Below are positions 1-9,636 of a stretch of DNA of 64,000 nt, in pieces. Below the pieces are notes generated by a model that was not told the origin of the DNA, searched no databases, and worked only from the letters and a program-made list of their open reading frames with translations. The position numbers were made by a program, and so were the translations under genes. Within the stretch, counting starts at the first letter, position 1. Each line of letters starts with the position of its first letter. Source of the stretch: Aralia elata (lineage: Eukaryota; Streptophyta; Magnoliopsida; Apiales; Araliaceae); assembly GCA_034770075.1 (NCBI GenBank), contig JAVJAP010000118.1, positions 372,001-436,000 on the forward strand, read 5' to 3'.

Positions 1-594
1 CCAGCATCACTTGGGATTTTTGACACCATTAGTGTTCTTTTCTGGGCCTACGATCGCCTTATTGTCTCAATTGCTAGAAAATTCACCGGTCACAGAAATG
101 GCCTAACTCAGCTGCAGCGAATTGGCATTGGCCTCTTCATATCAATATTTGCCATGCTGTCTGCAGGGGTTTTAGAGGTTGTTAGACGTGGCATTGTCAG
201 AAGGCACAGCTACTACGAACTCCAGCACATGCCCATGTCAATCTTTTGGCAGGTACCACAGTACTTCATAATGGGCTGCGCTGAAGTTTTTACAAATATC
301 GCACAACTGGAGTTCTTTTATGAGCAAGCACCTGATTCAATGAGAAGCATGTCAACTGCTCTATCGCTCACCACTACTGCGCTAGGAAGCTATCTGAGCT
401 CTTTACTGGTAATTGTTGTTACGAATATTATTACTAGGTATGGGAATCCCGGATGGATACCAGACAACTTGAATTATGGTCATCTACATTATTTCTTCTG
501 GCTTTTGGCTGTGTTAAGCACGATAAATTTAGGAGCTTTTCTTTTGGTATGTAGGTGGTACACGTATAAAAGGTCAATTAGCAATCTCCACTAA
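1..594 (+). CDS. NPF8-like (NRT1/PTR family) transporter, last exon only, 5' cut by window edge
   Basis: The frame is open from base 1 to the TAA at 592-594 and encodes the C-terminal third of a proton-coupled oligopeptide/nitrate-type transporter of the NRT1/PTR family, a plant membrane carrier of 12 helices. It aligns codon by codon with the last exon of the complete gene downstream (from 7661), sharing FEYEQ-region residues such as QLEFFYEQAPDSMRS and the NPGWIPDNLN loop. Seen differences: a 6-base in-frame loss turns FWVPVYDR into FWAYDR, removing a proline that is conserved in the family, and the stop lies eight codons further on because the neighbour has TAG where this copy has CAA. The earlier exons lie outside the window. 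The frame is otherwise intact, so it may be functional or a recent degrading duplicate. Confidence 0.88.
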   Translation, partial: PASLGIFDTISVLFWAYDRLIVSIARKFTGHRNGLTQLQRIGIGLFISIFAMLSAGVLEVVRRGIVRRHSYYELQHMPMSIFWQVPQYFIMGCAEVFTNIAQLEFFYEQAPDSMRSMSTALSLTTTALGSYLSSLLVIVVTNIITRYGNPGWIPDNLNYGHLHYFFWLLAVLSTINLGAFLLVCRWYTYKRSISNLH

Positions 595-1975
595 TGAAAA
601 CAATAGAACATGGAGTGACATCTTTATTATAAGTAAAGGGAATTCTGTTACATGTATATTTCAGTCTCTTTACATCATCATATTATTTGAGTAGGTACAC
701 AACACAGGTGAAATACACTCCAAAGTTGTTGCTTTCGCCTCTTTTTTTTTTTTTTTTTTTTTTTTAATATTTATATATGTATTTCATCTCCGAAGTTGCG
801 GTTTTTTCCTATGGATTACTGGTTTATGTGAGCTTGCTTGTATCTCTCTGGTTAGATTGGCTAAAGTTCTCACTTATCTTGATTTTGTTACTGGAAAATA
901 AGCAGTCGTTAAGCTTCATCCATTTCCATGATTCTCTCCCTGCCTCTTGTGACTATTCTAAACTTCTTCCTTTTTCTCTGTGCTCTCTTTTCTCTCTAAT
1001 TAGAAATCCTAACCTCCAAAACTTTCAGATATAAGATTTGGGAAGAGTATCTTTTCTCTTTTGAAGAGGCCTCTCCAAAACTTTCAGATATAAGATTTGG
1101 GGAGAGTATCTTTTCTCTTTTGAAGAGGCCTTTCTCTTAGAGATCTTTCTGATATCATTAACATCTTATTTCATTGTTATTTTCTCCTTTTGTGGAGTTT
1201 AGTTTTCTCATTTGTGAGATTTTGTTCTCTCTTAATTTGAGATTAGATCTTTTGTTCTTTCTTTATTGTTGTAGAGTCATTTTTCCCCTTTTGAGAGTTT
1301 GGATTCTCTCTATGTAAAGAGGTGATTTCTTCATGCTCTAATCCCTCAAACAAAATGAACCATTCGCCTACAATGACGAGTAATTGCATATATGCTAATT
1401 AGATGCAACATGTTGTTTCTTGATTTTTTTTCTACTTAGATCATGAAAGTTTGCAAGTCAGATTACATTTTTTAAATTGGATAGATATCCAATGACTTTA
1501 TCATACATGTAATGCGCATCATTCCGACGAGTGAATTTTCTTCATCTTGTTTCAAGATTTGTTATTAAAAAAAAAAAATAGAAGAAGAAGAAGAAAAGAT
1601 AGATGAAAAAAGAGAAACAAAGTTTTATTGTTCATTCCTTTTGGATAAATTTGACAAAATGGATATAAAATTGTAATTTGAAAGTGGGTCTTGCAATTAA
1701 CAGTTTGGAAATGTTACTGAAAAAAATCTAACAAGTAATTTATTTATATTTTTGTAATCTTTCTTTTGGTGATGATAGAACTCATAATAATGGCCAAATT
1801 GTAAAATTGTCACTCAAAGTTCCAACCATTTTTTAAAAAATAATAATAAATTGGTCATGATATTTCAAAATTATCGATTGTATTTCTTCTAACTTTCAAA
1901 AAATTTAACTATGTTCCTTTTTGATTGTCTAGTACCATAAATTGCCTAAATCAGTCATATATTTCACACATGACC
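595..1975 (+). repeat. 3' flank of the first transporter copy, duplicated downstream
   Basis: No coding region is supported here. The stretch matches 8243-9620 in several blocks: the 3' UTR, the segment around TCATGAAAGTTTG, the block with TCTTTCTTTTGGTGATGATAG, and the block ending near GTTTTGACTATA. The match shows that the tandem duplication covered more than 1.3 kb of downstream DNA as well as the gene. A poly-T run sits near 740-765. Confidence 0.75.
1016..1134. repeat. Tandem duplication, period 59 bp
   Basis: Two adjacent near-identical units begin at CCAAAACTTTCAGATATAAG (about 1016 and 1075) and each ends at GAAGAGGCC. The corresponding downstream flank (about 8600-8650) has a single copy, so the duplication happened after the larger tandem duplication or was lost there. 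Confidence 0.85.
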
Positions 1976-2585
1976 GATATAGCAAGTTTTGACTATAGGA
2001 TAGCATAATAATTAATAAATAAGATTCTTTTTATAAATTGGAAGAAGTAAAAACTCCCTCCGTTTCAATATATAAGATTATTATTAATTCTTTTATGTTA
2101 ATTTGTATAATTTTAAATTTTAAATTAATATAAATTTATTCAATTTTAATGAATCGTAATTATCTAACAAATAATACGAGCTATTATCTCTTATTCTCAT
2201 GTGTTTTTTGATTTAGCTATGTTTCTTTAAAACTCATATTCCTACTATCAATAAAATTTAATTAATAATAGTTTTTTGTTATTGAATTATATAAGTATAA
2301 TTATATGATTTTAAATAAGATTTACTATTACATAAATAGGTGAATATATGGATATATAAACAAATGAATCATTAATTTAAAGACGAATACTATTATTTAA
2401 ACTCTACGAATAGATGAATTATTATTGTGAATTTTTTAATTTATTTAATTTTTCGTAATAATTAGTTATACATTATTTGTTAATTAGTATATTTTAGAAG
2501 TAAATATTTATTTTATATAAAATTATTATACACAATATTAATCTATTATTAGTATTCTATAATTTATATATTAGCATAGTATAAT

Positions 2586-2638
<53 letters not shown>

Positions 2639-3973
2639 ATTAATTTTATAATAAAATTCGTATTTTACACGGGATCAATTTTTATAAGTCATAATATACC
2701 CAACAAAAAATTAATAAATATATGACATTTATTTCTGAAGGGAGGAAATACGATTTTGGGATTTTTATAAAACAACATATTACATCATTTGTCTCAGAAA
2801 GGGGTTCCTACTTAATTTATTTTATGTCTTCACAAATGCTATAATTTTTTGTATAAAAAAATAACTACATAAAATATAAAAAAATATATTATTGTACTAA
2901 AATATTAAAATTAAAATTACATGCATCAAACCATCATCAAAAAAATAATACTCCCTCCCTTCCAAAAAATATTGGATCAAGCTTTTTTTATATAATTCAA
3001 AATTGAGGTGATTTATTAAATTTTTAAAAATAACAAATATTGCAATTAGTATTAATACTTCGATAATTTATAGTTTTCTAATTTTATTATTTAAAATTGA
3101 AATAATTCATATGAATTGTAAATTTTAAATATCTCAAATTTGCTTCAAAAAACATTAATATTGATCTTATATTTTAAAATAGATGGACTAAAAAAAATGT
3201 AATTAATAGTGCTATATACATATGTTATAATTTTCATAATTCTATTATCAAAAATTAAATTAATTATATCAATTTTGAATTTAATATATTTCAAATTGAC
3301 TTCAAAAGTTAATATTAATCTTGTATTTTGGAACATAAAGAATACATAATAAGATTAAATAAGTATTATGTAGGGGAAAAAAGGAACATGTTTTAGTATA
3401 TTAATCAATCAATCAATCAATATAAAAATATAATAAGGCAAAGACGAGTCGTTTTTGTTGATTCCGAGTGAACTCAGTATTTTTTTTGGTCAATTTAATG
3501 GTTCAAGATTTTTTAATTTTTATTTTTTGGTTTTACTAAACATGCAATGTATGTTTTGCTCCAATTAACATGCAATGTAAATTATGTAATAATTCATTAA
3601 TCTTACCAGGTAAAAACATTGTATTTTAAATTTTTCTTTCGGACTTACCAAGAAAATATTATACTGTTACGACCATTAGATTTCCTAATTCACGGACTTA
3701 ATTAGAATAAAATCATCTCATTCAAGTTGCTTAAAAAGTTTAAATTGAATTCTAACTATACCAAATTACACCCAAAATTTCAACAATATCACTGTGGATC
3801 AATAACATATTTTCTTAAAACAACTATTTTTTGAAAGAGACTGGTCTTAATATATAAAAATTATTATCAACACTAATACTATTCTAATGAATGAAGATGT
3901 ATGTATTATTTTTTAATCTATCAATCAACGTCTCAATCTATAAATATTTTTTTTCAAATATCAACACAACTCA

Positions 3974-4010
<37 letters not shown>

Positions 4011-4430
4011 TTATTATTTGTTTAAATATATTGTTTTTTACGGTTGGCTTGATATGTGATTTTTAAAATTTATCCATATTTTGCACAAATTATCAAATTT
4101 GTAAAATTATATTGACTAATATATTAATAAAATTAATACGTGTCCAAATCCCATTGGTGGATAGCTGATTAAAAAGACCAACTTGAATTGCAATGGATAA
4201 ATAAATCCTGCTACATATGACTATTAATTTATGTTAATATTAAATATCGACAAATATAATTACATAAAATAAAATAAAAATCAAGAAAAGACCTGCACAT
4301 AATAATAATAATAACAATAATAATAATAATAATAATAATAATAATTATTGTATCGTACTGCCTATTTGCTTAGAATTAGATATTGGTCATCTATATTATT
4401 TTCGTTGACAAGTGGAGTTTATACAATAAA
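1976..4430. other. AT-rich intergenic DNA with simple repeats and Stowaway-like ends
   Basis: No gene is supported. Recognisable items: CTCCCTCCGTTTC at about 2054 and CTCCCTCCCTTCC at about 2952 resemble one end of Stowaway-type MITEs, but no matching inverted partner was found for either. A (TA)n tract lies at 2590-2634, a (TTA)n tract at about 3977-4011, and (AAT)n tracts at about 4302-4344, ending about 460 bases upstream of the complete transporter gene's start codon. Confidence 0.6.
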
Positions 4431-4700
4431 ACAGGGCAGGCAAGGAAAAAGGAAGCAGCTGAAAAGCTATGAAACCAGGAGGAAAAGTCAGAAGCTGCAG
4501 GAGAGCATACAGCTCACGTCTCTCGAATGCACCTAGCTCGTTTTTGAGGATGATGAATCCGGCGCTTCTTCAAAACATAGAAAAGGCGGAAGCAGCAGGA
4601 GAGCATAAAGCTCACGTCACGTCTCTGTATATAGGTGTATATAGCTATGATGATATTCCTAGCCAGTCAGCTGTTCTTCAAAAATAAAAATAAAAGAAAA
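4430..4700 (+). promoter_or_regulatory. Probable promoter of the NPF8-like gene
   Basis: A less AT-rich block contains an imperfect internal duplication: AGCTGCAGGAGAGCATACAG at about 4493 and AGCAGCAGGAGAGCATAAAG at about 4591, each followed by a CTCACGTC element with an ACGT core. A TATA-like stretch (GTATATAGGTGTATATAG) follows at about 4626-4643, roughly 160 bases upstream of the inferred start codon. The promoter role is inferred from position and composition only. Confidence 0.45.
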
Positions 4701-4801
4701 TTCTCAAAATTATAGAACAGCACGAAATTTACAGTTGACTTCATTTTATGCAGCCCTTCTTTGTTCCCCTGAATTGAACCGGAATCGAGCAAAACATTCA
4801 T

Positions 4802-7262
4802 ATGGGTATCACTTCAGGTTCTTAATCTTCTGTCCCATTTGTTAGATTTTAAGTTCATTCCTCTAATTTTGTTTTATTTTTTATGTTAATTGAAGTGACG
4901 AGCAATATTTTCAAAACTGGGCATTTTATATGACTTGATCAGTTGGGTTTTTAAGATGTTGATTTTGATTTTGATTTAGATGAAATTAGAAAGAATAATA
5001 TACATGAGTCATTAGATAATTTATGTATAATCTAATTTAATTAATTAGATCAAATTAAATGAAAATGATAATATACATATTTATATTTGGTGGATATAAA
5101 AATGAAAATGATAAAAGTTTGGGGAAACATTTGACTAACGGTTTGACTAACGGAAATTGACCAAAAATAGAGAAGGAACACTTTTGCACAACTAATGCAT
5201 ATTTGAGGAACAGTTGTGCCAAAAAAAAAAGTATAAGGAACGCTCTAGCAAAAATATGATAAATAGGAGGGTCAGATTTGCTAATTAGTCGGTTTAGGTT
5301 TACCAATGCTGATAATGTAGTTCTAACTTGTGCAGTTTTATGTTTGCCATGTCAATTACTTTTAGCGACAGTATTAACAATTTTGAAATTCCAGGCAGGA
5401 GTAAATCCAAGAAAGAAGATGGCATATCAAGCACGTACCCGTTGCTAGGAGGTGTGGAGGAAGATGATATCTATACTAAAGATGGGACGGTAGATTACTG
5501 TAATAATCTTGCTAATAAGCTAAAAACTGGAACCTGGAAGGCCTGTCCTTATATTCTTGGTATTTTTGTTACCCAAACTTGTACTAAATTAGGAGAACTT
5601 TGTCATGGTGGGAAGCCACGTATTTATATTGAACATTTGTTGATAGGAAATGAATGCAGTGAAAGATTGGCATACTATGGGATGAGCTCCAACTTGTTGC
5701 TCTATTTCAAGCATCAACTGAATGAGCACAGTGTGACTGCATCAAAAAACCGTTCTAATTGGACAGGAGCATGTTACACAACCCCACTGATCGGAGCATT
5801 TGTTGCTGATGCGTATCTTGGAAGATATTGGACAATTGCCAGCTTCTCGATAATCTATGCTGTTGTAAGTTTAACTTGTAAAATTTTGAATTTAATGCAT
5901 TTATTTTACGTGTAAAATTTAAAAACATTAATTTATGACTCACCCCATTTTCATAATATGACCTTGCCTTTATTGAAATACTTTTGGTTTGAGTTCTAGA
6001 TTTGCTATACAAAACTTAAGAAGATTTTAATTTCATATAGGGAATGACACTTTTGACATTATCAGCATCGGTCCCTGGCCTAAAGCCAATCTGTTCCGAA
6101 AAAGATGTATGCTATGCAACAGATACTCAGACTGCAGTTTGCTTCATAGCGCTTTACCTGGTAGCTCTTGGAACTGGAGGGATTAAGCCTTGTGTCTCTT
6201 CATTTGGAGCAGATCAGTTTGATGATGCGGATGCGAATGAGAAAAAGTACAAGAGTTCTTTCTTCAATTGGTACTATTTTGCGATCAATATTGGTGCACT
6301 CATTGCTCATTCTGTGCTGGTTTGGGTACAAGATAACGTGGGTTGGGGATGGGGTTTCGGCATTCCTACGTTGGCCATGGCAATTGCAGTAGTTTCTTTC
6401 TTTTCAGGCACCAAGTTATATCGGAACCAGAAACCTAGAGGGAGCCCTCTGACCAGCCTATGCCAGGTGATGGTGGCTTCTTGGAGAAAAAGGGGAATTG
6501 AAATGCCAGATGAAAATTCATTATTTTTTGGGAGTGCAGATACGGAATTTGTTGCTATAGGAAGCCACAAGCTCGATCATACAGAAGACCTTAGGTGAGT
6601 CTTAACTTCTAAACCTTTCAAAGAGATTAAAAATGTTTTTCCTTTTTTGCCTTTTCTGTTTTTATTAGGCTTTTTCCTCATTCACCATAGTCTGGACGAA
6701 ATCAGGACCTTCGACGCAGGTACTAGGGGATTCACGAATAGTTACTCGCAGCTAGCTCCGAGCAGATTCAAACTGTAGCTAAAATTATCCAATATGCTTG
6801 ATTAGGTAGATATTCTATGACTCGCTAAACAGTGTTTATCAATTACATTTCTCAAGTTTTTCCTCCTAAATTCATGGATGCCTAATGGAATTGATGCTAC
6901 TGTTACGATACTAACAATTATAAAGAGCTGTGTCAAGAGAAATCAACAAAGAAAAATTTGGTAATCAGATAGTATCCTTTAATCTCTGAGAGACCTATTC
7001 ATCAAAATTTTCTTTGGAAATCAACACATGTACTATGTTACATGGACTCTTCAATTTTCCCTGAAGCACCCATGTCTAGCACTCGACACTCGGACAAGGG
7101 TATAGGTGTTGGACACTCATTTTTGACTTCGAGAAAAAAATTGGTAAAATTGAGGAGTTCTCATGTTGGACTATTCAAAATACCTGTGTCCGACCAAACA
7201 CTCCATCCGAGTCCATGTAACTTAAACTCGTATACTCTATATTGCCTATATATCTATATACA

Positions 7263-7340
<78 letters not shown>

Positions 7341-8242
7341 ACCATAAAACTTTTAGCAGAAGGAAGCTCAATAGACTGTCGTTATGTCTTCCTGTTATCA
7401 TCTTAGCTGATGCTGTCATTTTTAGTTTCTTTGACAAGGCGGCTGTGGAATTAGAATCCGATCACATAAAGGGCTCAATAGACCCATGGAGACTCTGCAC
7501 AGTGACCCAAGTTGAGGAGCTGAAAGCTATCATTCGGTTGCTTCCAATATGGGCTACGGGTATAATCTTCTTCACTGTATTAACTCAAGTGGGCAACTTA
7601 TTTGTGTTGCAAGGCTCTGCAATGGATATTCGCATGGGAAACTCTAGCTTCGAGATCCCACCAGCATCACTCGGGATTTTTGACACCATTAGTGTTCTTT
7701 TCTGGGTCCCAGTGTACGATCGCCTCATTGTCTCAGTTGCTAGAAAATTCACCGGTCACAGAAATGGCCTAACTCAGCTGCAGCGAATCGGCACTGGCCT
7801 CTTCATATCAATCTTTGCCATGCTGTCTGCAGCGGTTTTAGAGGTTGTTAGACTTGGCATTGTGAGAAGGCACAACTACTACGAACTCCAGCACATGCCC
7901 ATGTCAATCTTTTGGCAGATACCGCAGTACTTCATAATGGGTTGCGCTGAAGTTTTTACAAGTATTGCACAACTGGAATTCTTTTACGAGCAAGCGCCTG
8001 ATTCAATGAGAAGCATGTCCACTGCTCTTTCGCTCACTGCTACTGCGCTAGGAAGCTATTTGAGCTCCTTACTGGTAATTGTTGTTTCCAATATTACTAC
8101 TAGGAATGGGAATCCCGGATGGATACCAGACAACTTGAACTATGGTCATCTACATTATTTCTTCTGGCTTTTGGCTGTGCTAAGCATGATAAATTTAGGA
8201 GCTTTCGTTTTGGTATCTAGGTGGTACACGTATAAAAGGTAG
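4802..8242 (+). CDS. NPF8-like (NRT1/PTR family) proton-coupled peptide/nitrate-type transporter, complete gene, five coding exons
   Basis: Proposed CDS: join(4802..4817, 5395..5559, 5647..5864, 6041..6594, 7426..8242), 1770 bases, 589 aa, the usual family length. Every junction is GT-AG and keeps the frame. The start ATG at 4802 (MGITS) joins in frame to GRSKSKKEDG; an alternative start is an in-frame ATG at 5328 in the leader intron. The ExxER proton-coupling motif is ECSER at residues 63-67, followed by the family signatures GTGGIKPCVSSFGADQFDD and FFNWYYFAINIGA, a long loop, then WRLCTVTQVEELK and FWVPVYDR. It is an integral membrane carrier that couples uptake of di/tripeptides or related substrates to protons; the substrate cannot be read from sequence. 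The last exon and 3' flank are duplicated at 1-1975. Compared with that copy it stops eight codons early at TAG. Confidence 0.9.
5560..5646 (+). other. 87-bp stop-free intron inside the NPF8-like gene
   Basis: The segment begins GTATTT and ends GATAG, is exactly 29 codons long and has no stop in the gene's frame, so translation runs straight through it. Removing it joins YILG to NECSERLAYYG and restores the ExxER motif context found throughout the family, at a position where related genes carry an intron. Intron status is inferred from protein conservation. Confidence 0.85.
7037..7221. mobile_element. Small MITE with 13-bp perfect terminal inverted repeats
   Basis: GTTACATGGACTC at 7037-7049 is the exact reverse complement of GAGTCCATGTAAC at 7209-7221. 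The 185-bp span has no coding content and sits inside intron 3. No convincing target-site duplication could be assigned, so the superfamily is left open. Confidence 0.6.
7264..7338. repeat. Compound microsatellite (TCTA)n(TA)n
   Basis: About eight TCTA units followed by about twenty TA units in intron 3. Confidence 0.95.
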
Positions 8243-9630
8243 ATTAGCACACTCCACTAATGACAACAAGTGAACAAGGAGTGACAATCATTGCTGTGTT
8301 TTGTACAAGGGAATTCTACATGTAAGTAAATTTCAGTCTCTTTGTATCATCATATTCTGAGTAGGTACATAGTACATATGAAATAAACTCCAAAGTTGGT
8401 TTTTTTTTTGTTGTTTTTTATGTATTCCTGGTTTATGTGATATAGCTTGTGTCTCTCTTGTTATATTGGCTGAAGTTCTCAGTTATCTTTGATCTTGTTA
8501 GTGAAAAATAAGCAGCTATTCAGCTCATCTATTTCCATGATTCTTCCCAACTTTTTACTTTTTCTCTCAGTGCTCTCTCTTCTCTAAGCAGAAACCTTAA
8601 CCTCAAAAACTTTCAGACTTAGATTTGGGGTTCTTCTCTTTTTTTAAGAGGCCTTCCCTATCTTTTTGTTATCATTAACATCTCTTGTTCTTTCTCCATT
8701 CTTGTGGAGTCATTTTTCTCCTTTTGAGAGTTTGGGTTCTTTCTATGCAGAGAGTTTATTTCATCAACAGTGACGGGTAATGCAGATATGGTTGGTTTTC
8801 TTGGTTTTTTTTCCTACTTAGATCATGAAAGTATGGTTGGTTTTCTTGGTTTTTTTTCCTACTTAGATCATGAAAGTTTGTAAGTCGGATTTCATTTTCT
8901 ATAGAGAGCAAGTATCCCCTCAACACTATCATACTTGAAATTCACATATTTTTGATTGATGAATTTTCCCTCATCTAGTTTCAAGATTTGTCAAAAAAAA
9001 ACGATAAAAAAAAAGTGAAATGAAAAAAGAGAAACAAAGTTTTCTTCTTCATTCCTTTCGGATAATTTTGACTAAATGGATCAGAACTCCACTTAACTAT
9101 GTGTCAAGTTCTTATGAACTTGTAATTTGAAAGAGAGCCTTGCAATTAACAGTTTGGAAATGTTGCTGAAAAAAATTTAAAAAGTAATTTATTTATTTTC
9201 TTGTAATCTTTCTTTTGGTGATGATAGAACTCAACAATGGCGAAGTTGTAAAATTATCTCTCAAAGTTCCAACCTGTTTTTTAGAAAAAATTGTTCTCGA
9301 TATTTCAAAATTAGCAATTGTGTTTCTTCTAACTTTCAAAATTTTTAACAGTTTTGCTACGTATGTTTACAAATTTATGTTGATTGTAAATACTGACATT
9401 TATGCATACATGAGATAGGTAGGAATTAAAAATAGTCTCACTCTAATTTATTTTATCTTATGGCATAAAATTCTACGTTAACGGCAATTCAACTTCGTTA
9501 TAAATTTGTCGACATATAAATTATTTTTCAATTTTTAATAATGTTCTTTTCTTTTTGCCGAGTTCTAGGTTACATATTTCACACATAACCGATATAGTAA
9601 GTTTTGACTATATATTTCACACATTTTATA
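8243..9630 (+). repeat. 3' flank of the complete transporter gene, duplicate of 595-1975
   Basis: No gene is supported. Blocks match the flank of the first copy up to GTTTTGACTATA near 9612, after which the two flanks part company close to the left end of the Helitron candidate. A possible polyadenylation hexamer AATAAA occurs at about 8382. Confidence 0.75.
8787..8876. repeat. Perfect tandem duplication, period 45 bp
   Basis: TATGGTTGGTTTTCTTGG begins at 8787 and again at 8832, with each unit running to CATGAAAG. The upstream flank copy has only a single diverged version. Confidence 0.9.
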
Positions 9631-9636
9631 CTCTTA

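Larger units (their letters stand above)
6595..7425 (+). other. Intron 3 of the NPF8-like gene, holding a MITE and a microsatellite
   Basis: Begins GTGAGT after GACCTTAG and ends TTTTTAG before TTTCTTTGACAAGGC. It has no coding content. It carries the small inverted-repeat element at 7037-7221 and a (TCTA)n/(TA)n tract. Confidence 0.85.

Noticed and set aside
777..1034. 85-codon open frame after the first transporter copy
   Set aside because: It lies in the 3' flank that is duplicated downstream, where the frame is not kept, and has no recognisable domain.
2054..2965. A single Stowaway MITE between CTCCCTCCGTTTC and CTCCCTCCCTTCC
   Set aside because: Both motifs point the same way, so they cannot be the two inverted ends of one element.
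4348..4687. Two overlapping short frames upstream of the NPF8-like gene
   Set aside because: They cover the duplicated ACGT-containing promoter block; neither splices in frame into the transporter, and neither resembles a protein family.
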